DNA from: Caldilineaceae bacterium
Lineage (GTDB): Bacteria; Chloroflexota; Anaerolineae; Caldilineales; Caldilineaceae
Length of the DNA stretch: 20,051 nt
Direction: 5' to 3'
Assembly (NCBI GenBank): GCA_028819675.1
Contig: JAPPKT010000578.1
Coordinates: 1-20,051, forward strand
How positions within the stretch are numbered: the stretch's first letter is position 1; each line of letters begins with the position of its first letter. The notes beneath the pieces were generated by a model. The model searched no databases. It had not been told where the DNA came from and saw nothing but the letters and a program-made list of their open reading frames with translations. A program made the translations under genes and the position numbers. This document shows, piece after piece, positions 7,578-14,880 of the stretch.

Positions 7578-8827
7578 TGGGCGGCTGCGACCAGGATTTG
7601 GGCGGCTTTGGGAATGCCTCCCAAGGATGCAAACTCCTCTTGCAAGGTGGCGGCGTTCAGGCGGGCGGGGGCGTCGTCAGCCAGTATCTTTTGCAGGGCT
7701 TCCGCGGCCAGCGGGACGGTCAGCAGATTGGGTGGGATGTGGTAGCCGACGCCGCTGCGCGCGACCCCGCTGGCCTGACGTACCTGGTCCGCAGCCTTTG
7801 GGACCACGATCTGCGGAATTCCGTGCGTAACCAGAGCATGGGTCGTGCCGGCGCCGCCATGGTGGATGGCGGCGGCGGTGTGGGGCAACACCTCAGCAAA
7901 TCGGACCCTGTCCACCAGAACTGAAGACTGCGGCAGTCCGGTCCGCAGAGCTTCGACCTCGCGCGTGGTCCAGCCCCCCTCCGTGCCGACTTCGGCAAAG
8001 CCTTTGCCGACCGCCAGGATCGGTACGCCTCCCGCGTCTGCCGCGGCGCGGGCCGCGATTAAGAAAAAGTTGATATCCCGGGTAAATGCGGTACCGAGGG
8101 TGATGAAGATCCATGGACGACTGCTTGGAAGTTGGTCGAGCCAGGGGGATTCGGACGGCAGGGGGGGAGGAGCGAGCCCGCCGACCATTTGTGTCTGCGG
8201 CAGCAGCCGGGCTCCGGCATACCAGCGGGGGCTCCAGTAGGTCAGATGTAAGGAGGGAGAACGCAGTGCGGTGGGACCGTCCAGCGCCCAGTTGACGCCG
8301 GTCGCGCCAAAATCGGCAAGTAGCTCGCTCACTCGCGCCTGAGCCAGTTTTTTGACTGCGCCGGGCGTGTCTGCATTGGGGCCTGACGACTGCATCTGTA
8401 TAGCCGGCCAACCGGCGACGGCGAAGGGCACGCCCAGGAGTTCGGCGGCGATGGCGGCCGCGGCGGTGAACATCTCGCTGACGATCAGGTCCGGGCGGAA
8501 ACGTTTAGCTACCTCGACAAGCTCAAGCGTAGCCGCACGCACGCGCGCCACGTCCAGCCACTGATCCAGTGAGCGGATCATGCGCAGGCGCTGGAACTCC
8601 TCTTCTGAAGCTGTGCCTTTCTGTATAGGGGGCGGGGGCGGCCAGCGCCAGCCGGTCTCTTGCAGGATATGGATGGGAACGCCCTGTGCCGCGAGCTGGC
8701 TTTGCAGCTCACGGCCGCTGGCCCAGAGGACATCGTGGCCCGCCCGCATCAGTTCGACAGCTGTGGGCAGATAGCCGCCCCAATCCAAGTGGCCCGCCAG
8801 TTGCGCGGATACACATAGAAAGCGCAA
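7574..8827 (-). CDS. GT1-family glycosyltransferase (macrolide/MGT-like, GT-B fold)
   Basis: This protein (417 residues from the proposed start) begins with the GT-B acceptor-domain strand LRFLCVSAQLAGHL and continues with YLPTAVELMRAGHDVLWAS. The nucleotide-sugar half starts at about residue 238 (PWIFITLGTAF). It carries the GT1 signature: HHGGAGTTHALVTHGIPQIVVP near 322-343, followed by ADQ at about 346-348. This matches erythromycin/UGT-type enzymes that transfer sugars to lipophilic acceptors; donor and acceptor are unknown. The start is TTG at 8827: GAGGAG lies six nucleotides upstream and the family-conserved N-terminus begins there. A longer frame from another TTG at 8860 would overlap the lipoprotein gene and adds only an alanine-rich stub. 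It is probably translated together with the lipoprotein. Confidence 0.88.
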   Translation of the reverse strand: MRFLCVSAQLAGHLDWGGYLPTAVELMRAGHDVLWASGRELQSQLAAQGVPIHILQETGWRWPPPPPIQKGTASEEEFQRLRMIRSLDQWLDVARVRAATLELVEVAKRFRPDLIVSEMFTAAAAIAAELLGVPFAVAGWPAIQMQSSGPNADTPGAVKKLAQARVSELLADFGATGVNWALDGPTALRSPSLHLTYWSPRWYAGARLLPQTQMVGGLAPPPLPSESPWLDQLPSSRPWIFITLGTAFTRDINFFLIAARAAADAGGVPILAVGKGFAEVGTEGGWTTREVEALRTGLPQSSVLVDRVRFAEVLPHTAAAIHHGGAGTTHALVTHGIPQIVVPKAADQVRQASGVARSGVGYHIPPNLLTVPLAAEALQKILADDAPARLNAATLQEEFASLGGIPKAAQILVAAAQ

Positions 8828-8833
8828 GCAGCA

Positions 8834-8839
8834 CTCCTC
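8834..8839 (-). promoter_or_regulatory. Shine-Dalgarno deciding the TTG start of the glycosyltransferase
   Basis: On the minus strand GAGGAG occupies 8839-8834, six nucleotides before TTG at 8827-8825. It overlaps the TGA stop of the upstream lipoprotein gene (8840-8838). This is the strongest ribosome binding site in the minus block apart from that of infB. The overlap suggests reinitiation or coupled translation. Confidence 0.7.
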
Positions 8840-11024
8840 AGCGGCCGCAGCCGGGAACAAGGCGGAACAGCATGCCTTCGCCGGTGCCGATCCAGACGGC
8901 CCCGTCCGGTGCGGTCGTGACCGCTTGCACGGGCCAGTTGTGCATGATCCGTTCGGCGATAATCTGGCCGCCCGAGTTCGCCATCCGGAACAGACCGGGA
9001 TCGCGTCCGTAGTTGGCGAAAAAGATGGTGTCGTAGGCCCAGGTAATGCCGGTGGGTGCGGCCGAGTTGGGTAGGACTAGCACAGGAGCGGTCCACCAAT
9101 CTTTGTTGACCCCGCCCAACGCCAACGGGAAGCCGTAGAAGGGGGTCGCGTTGACGTCGCCCGCATTGGCGGCAGCAGAAAGGGTACGCGGGTCCAACAG
9201 GTCGACTTCGTCGCCGGCGTTGAAGTCACCGTGCACGTTGGTGGCGCCATTGTCGGTAAACCAGATGCGCCCGAACGGGTCGACGGCGATGCCGTAGGGG
9301 TTACGCACACCGCGCGCCGCGGTCTGAAAGACGCCGATTGAGCGTTCGGCGAGCAGACGGTCGAGCCGGGCGCGAACGATGCGGGCACCGAAGGGGTTGC
9401 CGCCGGCAGCCACATTGGTGGCCAGTGTTTCGGCAGGAAGTTCGCCATCATGGAGAACGATTATGCCATCCGCATAGCCGTCGCGGACACCACCGGCGGA
9501 GATATAGAGCCAGCCAGCGCTGATCACGAGACCATTGTTGGCATGGAAATCCTTCCCGGAAACGGCGAAGCCGCCGGCCAGAGGTTCATATCCGCCGCCG
9601 TCGACGATGCGGCCCACTTCGCCGGCCCGGTTCAGGTAGAGCGCGCCCGCATGCCAGGCCATTCCTGTGACACGGCTGGATTCGCGCAGGATCTCATAGT
9701 AGCTGTCCCTGGAAATGCTGTGCCAGATGGCGATAGAGCGGCTGGCGTGGTAAGGATCGTACAGGATGTTGGGATCGAAGTTGCGGGTGGCATGATGGTC
9801 CAAGGCGATGAACAGTCTGCCGTCCGGGGCAAAGGTCAGCGCAGTAATGCTATGTTTGTCCTGTAGTTTCTCGGCCAGGAACTGCTCTGCACAGAAACCA
9901 CCCTGGGGGACCAGCCAGGGATCGGATTCAGAGGGGGGGCTCAGATTGAGGGGAGCGACGCGAATGCCAACACTACCGGCAGCCATTCCCCGCGGTGGGG
10001 CGGCGGCGGCACTGTTTTGCGTATTTTCTTCCGGTTTGGCTTCGGCATTGCCGCCCGCATTTGAGCCATCGCCGGATTCAACACTATTGGCGGGTTCATC
10101 CGAGGCCGAAGAAGGCGCTGGATTCGCCGTCTCCACTTTCGGCAGATATGCAGCGATCTGTTCGGCATTGGGAATGGCGGCACAACTTGCGGGAAGAACG
10201 AGTTGTGCGCTGACAAAGGGAATGGTACCCCCTTCCTGGGAACATTCATTTGGCAACGGGTTGAAATCTTCGCCCGACAGACGCAGCCACATTTCGGACA
10301 CAGGCACCGGCTCTGTGCCCTGCCTGGTCGCTCCAGATATAATCCAATCGTAAATCAGTGCTTTGTCGTCATTGCCAAGCTCCCCCACCAGCGGCATTTC
10401 CCCGGACCAGACCTGCGTCCAAAGTGTGGATGCGGCCGGGACGCCCGGTTGTACTACGGGTCCGTTCAGTCCGCCGGCCATCAAGGGTTCATACTCGGTC
10501 ACCTGCAGCTCCCCTTGTTTCACAACAGCGCTATGACAGGCGCCGCAGTTCTCTTCAAGAAGAGGCTGAATGTCCTCGTCGAATCCCGGCGCAGCGATTG
10601 GAATTCGGCCGAGGGACCGGTCGAGTGAGACAAAAGGGGTCGCTTGCTCCTGTCCGAAGACCGCCTCAACGCGTACCAGCGTGCCTGCGGGCACGCGCCC
10701 CAGCAGGCAGCCTTCGAAATGGGGTCGATTGCGCACATTGGCGTATCGTTGCAACACCGCAAAGACCGGCTGGCCCCCTGCAAGACAAGAGATGGCTTCT
10801 TCCATTCCATGGAGCAGGGCAATGTCAGCGGTCCCACCCATAGGATCTGGGTGTGCTGCAGGCGGCGGCGGCAGCTTTTTCTCTGGATTGGTAGTTCCAG
10901 CGGCGTCGCCACCTTGAGAATTGAACGGGCCAATCGGTTGAAAAGAGCAGGCGCCTAGCAACAGAGCCGCACAGATGAGTAGGGGGATGGCAGGAAACGG
11001 GGCTGGTCGGCGGCGATGACGCAT
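8838..11024 (-). CDS. exported lipoprotein: SH3-like region, c-type haem site and sugar-dehydrogenase-type beta-propeller
   Basis: The 728-residue protein opens with an arginine-rich n-region, a hydrophobic core and the lipobox LGAC with Cys26, so it is predicted to be anchored outside the membrane. Residues about 76-130 look like a small SH3-type domain (VLQRYANVRNRP...GRVPAGTLVRVEAVFG). Residues about 148-232 hold one c-haem motif, C160-GA-C163-H164, with Met210 (SGEMPL) as a possible sixth ligand, in the style of planctomycete-type cytochrome domains. A low-complexity linker spans about 300-345. Residues about 375-728 resemble a glucose/sorbosone dehydrogenase propeller (ITALTFAPDGRLFIAL, RNPYGIAVDPFGRIWFTDNGA, GDEVDLL, YGFP). 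The substrate is unknown; PQQ use is possible but unproven. Start: ATG at 11024, weak ribosome site. It lies 73 bp after ribF and 10 bp before the glycosyltransferase TTG. Confidence 0.85.
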   Translation of the reverse strand: MRHRRRPAPFPAIPLLICAALLLGACSFQPIGPFNSQGGDAAGTTNPEKKLPPPPAAHPDPMGGTADIALLHGMEEAISCLAGGQPVFAVLQRYANVRNRPHFEGCLLGRVPAGTLVRVEAVFGQEQATPFVSLDRSLGRIPIAAPGFDEDIQPLLEENCGACHSAVVKQGELQVTEYEPLMAGGLNGPVVQPGVPAASTLWTQVWSGEMPLVGELGNDDKALIYDWIISGATRQGTEPVPVSEMWLRLSGEDFNPLPNECSQEGGTIPFVSAQLVLPASCAAIPNAEQIAAYLPKVETANPAPSSASDEPANSVESGDGSNAGGNAEAKPEENTQNSAAAAPPRGMAAGSVGIRVAPLNLSPPSESDPWLVPQGGFCAEQFLAEKLQDKHSITALTFAPDGRLFIALDHHATRNFDPNILYDPYHASRSIAIWHSISRDSYYEILRESSRVTGMAWHAGALYLNRAGEVGRIVDGGGYEPLAGGFAVSGKDFHANNGLVISAGWLYISAGGVRDGYADGIIVLHDGELPAETLATNVAAGGNPFGARIVRARLDRLLAERSIGVFQTAARGVRNPYGIAVDPFGRIWFTDNGATNVHGDFNAGDEVDLLDPRTLSAAANAGDVNATPFYGFPLALGGVNKDWWTAPVLVLPNSAAPTGITWAYDTIFFANYGRDPGLFRMANSGGQIIAERIMHNWPVQAVTTAPDGAVWIGTGEGMLFRLVPGCGR

Positions 11025-11097
11025 TGAAAGAGAACCTGTACGCGAAGCTGCATGGGGGGCGCCCTCATTCGTGGAAATGCTGCGCCTGGATGAGTTC

Positions 11098-12087
11098 CTA
11101 ATTCCCTGTGATTGAGTCGGAAACTGCCGAAATCTCTGTCAACGTACGACGCGCGACGGAGATGTCCATCTGAATCTGGGCGACGAGATCCTCCAGGCTG
11201 TCAAAACGTTGCTCGTCGCGCAGGCGAGACACAAAGGAGATGGTGAGTTCCTTTCCGTACAGTGAGTCGGGCTCACCGGTCGCTGGATAGTCGAGAAGAT
11301 GCGTTTCGATGCGGCGCCGGCGACCGTCTACAGTGGGCCGCACTCCGATGTTGGTTACGCTGGCGCGAGGGTGGGGCGAACAGTTGTCCGGCAGATATGC
11401 CCAAGTTACGTATACCCCATTGGCGGGGATGAGCTTCTGCGGAATGGGCCGGATGTTGGCGGTGGGCACGCCGATCTGGCGCCCGCGACGTTCTCCCTCT
11501 TCGACGATGCCAGCGATCTGGTAGGGCCGACCCAGCATCTGCGCGGCATCCTGTACAGCGCCAGCTAAGAGTGACTGACGGATCTGGCGGCTGTGGACCT
11601 CACCATCCTCACGTGCGAACGGTTCGATCACCGACAGCTCATAACCGAGCCGGACACCCAACGCTCGCAAAAGGTCGACATTGCCGCTGCGTCCCCGACC
11701 CAGCGCGAAATCGGGCCCCACTATCAGCCGGGCAAGCCCCAAACGTTCGACGAGAAGCGTCATAAACTGCTCGGGCGTCAGACTGGCAAGATCCATGTCA
11801 AAGGGCTGAATGATGCCCAGATCAAGACCGAACGGCTCGATCAGGCACAGACGCTCCTGTGGCGTGGTCAAGAGGCTCAAGGTAAGGTCCGGCCGCAGTA
11901 CGGCAATTGGGTGGGGATCGAACGTGAGAAGGGCTGTCCTGGCGGTGGGTGCATGGCCCGCCGCTTCAGTCTGCAGGGTACGCAAGAGGGCCTGATGGCC
12001 CAGATGCACACCGTCGAAATTTCCGATTGTCAAAAAAGTTGGGCCGGGAAACCGGAGAGATCGCAGATCGCTGCGCCAAATTCTCAT
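11098..12087 (-). CDS. ribF: bifunctional riboflavin kinase / FAD synthetase
   Basis: This 329-residue enzyme makes FMN and then FAD from riboflavin and ATP. The N-terminal adenylyltransferase domain shows TIGNFDGVHLGHQALL (GNFDGVHLGH at 22-31), TFDPHP (55-60), LLTTPQERL and a GPDFALGRGRSGN segment near 124-136. The C-terminal flavokinase domain (about 180-305) carries GVPTANI with the PTAN motif at 208-211, ANGVYVTW, TNIGVRPTV and the RIETHLLDY strand with Glu261, the usual catalytic base. Length is normal. Start: ATG at 12087 giving MRIWRSDL, with a weak ribosome site. ribF commonly follows truB in this cluster; here 164 bp containing a small palindrome separate them. Confidence 0.94.
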   Translation of the reverse strand: MRIWRSDLRSLRFPGPTFLTIGNFDGVHLGHQALLRTLQTEAAGHAPTARTALLTFDPHPIAVLRPDLTLSLLTTPQERLCLIEPFGLDLGIIQPFDMDLASLTPEQFMTLLVERLGLARLIVGPDFALGRGRSGNVDLLRALGVRLGYELSVIEPFAREDGEVHSRQIRQSLLAGAVQDAAQMLGRPYQIAGIVEEGERRGRQIGVPTANIRPIPQKLIPANGVYVTWAYLPDNCSPHPRASVTNIGVRPTVDGRRRRIETHLLDYPATGEPDSLYGKELTISFVSRLRDEQRFDSLEDLVAQIQMDISVARRTLTEISAVSDSITGN

Positions 12088-12154
12088 CTCAGATCAGTTT
12101 CTGGTTCTTGACGTGGATTCCGTTTGCCACCTGTGCTCTCCGGCGGTTTGCCCG

Positions 12155-12185
12155 GTAGGAACGAAGGCGTCCCGCCTGCCCCTAC
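12155..12185. repeat. imperfect palindrome in the truB-ribF gap (REP-like)
   Basis: The outer arms GTAGG (12155-12159) and CCTAC (12181-12185) enclose a perfect inner stem AGGCG-TCC-CGCCT (12165-12177), with small internal mismatches between them. The 164-bp gap around it has no coding frame. The shape resembles short dispersed palindromes seen between genes in many GC-rich genomes, but only one copy is in this window, so the repeat nature is a guess. It has no T tract and is not a typical terminator. Confidence 0.35.
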
Positions 12186-12251
12186 GCGATTCGAGAAGTA
12201 AGAAGAAGCTGTTCTTTAACCTGTATGTGCATTCGTCACTATGGCGGCAGA

Positions 12252-13271
12252 CTATGAGAGACTCCTCAACTGTTGGGCGAGCCACTTTTCGGCTTTCCAT
12301 ACTGTGCCGTCTCCGTTGACTTCGGCGGCACGCGCGCGTGCAATGCCTAGGAAGCGGCCGCGGTGATCATAGGCGGCCGCAAGCCCAACCAGTCGCCCAC
12401 CTTCCGAACTGCAGGAGTTGGAAGGGGTCGGCTCATGGGCAGCAGGTGCGCGACTTTGGTAGATTTTCTGCCCGTAACCCAGCCGAAGTTGCTCCTCCTC
12501 ACTGACGGTCAGTCGGGGCATACGCAGGCCGGCATCGGGCGCAAGCAGCAGCTCGGCCAGCCTGCCGGCGGCCGCTGCGCTTTCAATTGCCGGCAGATCT
12601 GACGCGTCGGCGACAGAAAACGGGCCGGCTTCCAAGCGACGCAGGTAGCTCAGGTGGCCGGCGGTGTCCAACGCCTGCCCCAGCGCGTGGGCCAGGCTGC
12701 GCACGTATGCGCCGGCGGAACAGCGAATCCGGAGAGATATTGTTGCGGGCGGCGCATAGGAGAGAAGCTTTAACTGGTGAATGGTGACTTCCCGCGGCGC
12801 CACATTTACGGCCTCGCCGCGCCGGGCTTTGCGATGCAGACTCTCACCGCCCTGCTTCAGTGCCGAGTAGACCGGTGGTATCTGAGTAGTCCGGCCACGG
12901 AAGGCAACCAAGGCGGCCTCCACGTCGGCGTCGGTCAGAGACGGAACCGGGGCCTGGGCGACGGTCCGGCCGACAGCGTCGTAGGTATCGGTGGCGCGGC
13001 CCAGTGTTACGCGGGCCTCGTATGTTTTGTCATGCCCCTGATAGTATTCAACCAGTCGCGTGGCCACGCCCAAGCACGACACGAGCAGCCCGCTGGCCAT
13101 CGGGTCCAGCGTGCCAGTATGGCCGATGCGTCTTTGCCGACTCCAACGCCGGACGCGTTGCACAACGTCGTGGCTGGTAGGCAGATCCGCGGAGACGGGC
13201 CCGGCGGCGTACGTTTGTGAACTTGGGCGGCCCGGTTTATCGACAAGGAGAATTCCGTGGAGATCGGTCAT
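12252..13271 (-). CDS. truB: tRNA pseudouridine-55 synthase TruB
   Basis: This 339-residue enzyme converts U55 in the T-loop of tRNAs to pseudouridine. The catalytic motif RIGHTGTLDPMASGLLV is intact, with Asp56 as the nucleophile. TKLVEYY-like (TRLVEYYQGHDKTYEARVTLGRATDTYD) and RIRCSAGAYVRSLAHALG segments follow as in the family. The C-terminus (about 245-339) is a PUA-like tail with a low-complexity loop (RAPAAHEPTPSNSCSSEGG). The conserved N-terminal motif, normally KPxGxTSHD, is split by 15 extra residues: DKPG...DLPTSHDVV. Start: ATG at 13271, 35 bp after nrnA. Assignment is firm; the insertion is unusual. Confidence 0.93.
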   Translation of the reverse strand: MTDLHGILLVDKPGRPSSQTYAAGPVSADLPTSHDVVQRVRRWSRQRRIGHTGTLDPMASGLLVSCLGVATRLVEYYQGHDKTYEARVTLGRATDTYDAVGRTVAQAPVPSLTDADVEAALVAFRGRTTQIPPVYSALKQGGESLHRKARRGEAVNVAPREVTIHQLKLLSYAPPATISLRIRCSAGAYVRSLAHALGQALDTAGHLSYLRRLEAGPFSVADASDLPAIESAAAAGRLAELLLAPDAGLRMPRLTVSEEEQLRLGYGQKIYQSRAPAAHEPTPSNSCSSEGGRLVGLAAAYDHRGRFLGIARARAAEVNGDGTVWKAEKWLAQQLRSLS

Positions 13272-13306
13272 GGTATCGGTTCGTCGCCGGCGCTGCTCCC
13301 TGTCTT

Positions 13307-14356
13307 CTAACCCCTATCGCCATCAATACTCTGGCGGCGCAATTCGTGCAGCGCGGCCACAACGCGCGCCGAGACCTCCTGCAGCGTGCCGGCAACGGTG
13401 CAGCCGGCGGCAGGTGGATGTCCGCCGCCTCCGAATGCAAAGGCCACCTGGCTCACATTGAAACCCGGCTTGGCCCGAAAACTGCATTCGATCAACTCCT
13501 GACCGTTTTTTGCAAAACGTTGGGCGAAAGTAGCGCTGATGTCGGCCTCTCTCACGGTAACGAGGAAGTTGGCCAAACCGTCGCTCTGGTGGGATTCGAC
13601 ACCACTTCGCTGCCGGCTCTCGGCGTTGAGAGTGGCCCAGATGATGCCGTCATCCATCTGCACATTGGCCAGACCGGCCCCCCAGAGCTTAACGAGGCTG
13701 AACGACCTGCTGTCCAAGGTGTTGCGAACGACATAGTCCAGACTTGCACCGGCGTTCAACAGACGCAAGCTCGCCTGCAAGACATTCGTATTCGTGTTGG
13801 CGGTCCGAAAACAGAGTGTATCGGTCACGAGGCCGGTCAGAAGGGAGACGGCGATCTCCTCAGAAAGCGGCACATTCAGGGCATCGGCCAGGTGAATAAG
13901 CATCTGGCATGTGGCTGCGCAGCCGGTATCAACCCAGTTTTCAGTGCCGAAAAGGGTATTGGTAACGTGATGGTCAATGACGACAAGGGGAACCTGATTG
14001 TGGATCTCGGGTCTGTAGACGGTGCCCATCCGGTCAATACTGGAGGTGTCCAGGCAGACGATCAGATCGTAACCATGCGCGACCTCTGCCGGCCCGATGA
14101 TTTTCTCTACGCCGGGCATGAACTGGAACTCCGGCATCGCTTTGTCCTGAAGTGCGAGGACAGGCCGTTTTCCCAGCGAACGCAGAATGCTACCCAAACC
14201 GAGCAGACTGCCGACCGCGTCTCCGTCCGGGCTCACATGGCTGACGCAGAGGATGTTGTTGCTGGATTCCAGGAGACTGAGCAGGAGAGGGGGCGGCGGG
14301 ACGCCCTCTTGGCCGCATGCAGCACCCTGCTTAAGCAGGGACGCGTTCAGGGTCAT
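13307..14356 (-). CDS. nrnA: DHH-family phosphoesterase, NrnA-like (oligoribonuclease / pAp phosphatase)
   Basis: This 349-residue protein is of the type that degrades nanoRNAs and 3',5'-pAp with manganese. The DHH domain shows SHVSPDGDAVGS (His40, Asp44, Asp46), VCLDTSS (Asp103), the family DHH triad VVIDHHVTN at 128-130, and GLVTDTLCFRT (Asp179). The C-terminal DHHA1 domain ends with the substrate-binding FGGGGHPPAAGC (about 308-319). All metal ligands are present. Start: ATG at 14356 overlaps the rbfA stop as ATGA (4 bp), showing translational coupling. The position between rbfA and truB is common in Firmicutes and related phyla. Confidence 0.92.
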   Translation of the reverse strand: MTLNASLLKQGAACGQEGVPPPPLLLSLLESSNNILCVSHVSPDGDAVGSLLGLGSILRSLGKRPVLALQDKAMPEFQFMPGVEKIIGPAEVAHGYDLIVCLDTSSIDRMGTVYRPEIHNQVPLVVIDHHVTNTLFGTENWVDTGCAATCQMLIHLADALNVPLSEEIAVSLLTGLVTDTLCFRTANTNTNVLQASLRLLNAGASLDYVVRNTLDSRSFSLVKLWGAGLANVQMDDGIIWATLNAESRQRSGVESHQSDGLANFLVTVREADISATFAQRFAKNGQELIECSFRAKPGFNVSQVAFAFGGGGHPPAAGCTVAGTLQEVSARVVAALHELRRQSIDGDRG

Positions 14357-14808
14357 GCATCCTCTTTCTGAGCATCAATGGAGGAGAAATCCGGGGAAGA
14401 GAGTGAAGAGGACGAAGTTGAAAGAGGACTCCCTTCGTCCTGTTGACGACTCTCTCGTTCCTCGGCGATGCTCTGCAAAAGTGCATCCACCCGAGCGGCC
14501 TGGTCGGGGGTATCGTCATAGTAGAAGAGCAGTTCCGGAACGGCGCGGAACGTTAAGCTCTGGGCCAGTTGGCGGCGCAGGAATGGGGCAGCTTTCTTGA
14601 GTCTGGCGAGGACCAAGCTGCGCTGGATGTCGCTATCCTGATGGATGTAGACCTTGGCCACGCGCAGGTCGCGGCTGACCACCACGTTGGTCACCTCCAG
14701 CAGTTCCAGCGCCGGGTCATCCAGTTCGGCGCCGATCAAGATAGATAGTTCCTGGTAGAGCAGTTCTGCCGCCCGCTCCTGACGAATTGTAGTCGTCATC
14801 GTTTCCAT
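14353..14808 (-). CDS. rbfA: ribosome-binding factor A
   Basis: This 151-residue cold-shock and 30S-maturation factor binds 16S rRNA near helix 1. The KH-type fold is readable: IRQERAAELLYQELSILIGAELDDP, LLEVTNVVVSRDLRVAKVYIH, ARLKKAAPFLRRQLAQSLTFRAVPELLFYYDDT. A serine-rich, acidic tail of about 35 residues (SSSSLSSPDFSS) extends beyond the usual end. The start may be ATG at 14808 or, three codons in, ATG at 14799 (MTTTIRQER), which has GGA six to seven nucleotides upstream and fits the family better. It follows infB after 72 bp and overlaps nrnA. Confidence 0.93.
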   Translation of the reverse strand: METMTTTIRQERAAELLYQELSILIGAELDDPALELLEVTNVVVSRDLRVAKVYIHQDSDIQRSLVLARLKKAAPFLRRQLAQSLTFRAVPELLFYYDDTPDQAARVDALLQSIAEERESRQQDEGSPLSTSSSSLSSPDFSSIDAQKEDA

Positions 14809-14850
14809 GCCGTCAGTCGTTCGTTCTGGTTGTCAGGCACACGAGCCCAC

Positions 14851-14878
14851 TATAAACCATAAACCGAAAACCAGAAAC
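14851..14878. repeat. four tandem heptamers at the infB-rbfA junction
   Basis: Read on the minus strand, four contiguous 7-mers of the form GTTTNNN follow the infB stop: GTTTCTG (14878-14872), GTTTTCG (14871-14865), GTTTATG (14864-14858) and GTTTATA (14857-14851). TTCTGGTT (minus 14876-14869) can also pair with AACCAGAA (minus 14831-14824), closing a roughly 37-nt loop just before rbfA. The element resembles short tandemly repeated heptamers of other bacteria. Function is unknown. Confidence 0.6.
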
Positions 14879-14880
14879 TA

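Noticed and set aside
13217..14371. Plus-strand open frame of 384 codons opposite nrnA
   Set aside because: It mirrors the DHH gene codon by codon; the minus-strand frame carries all catalytic motifs and operon context.
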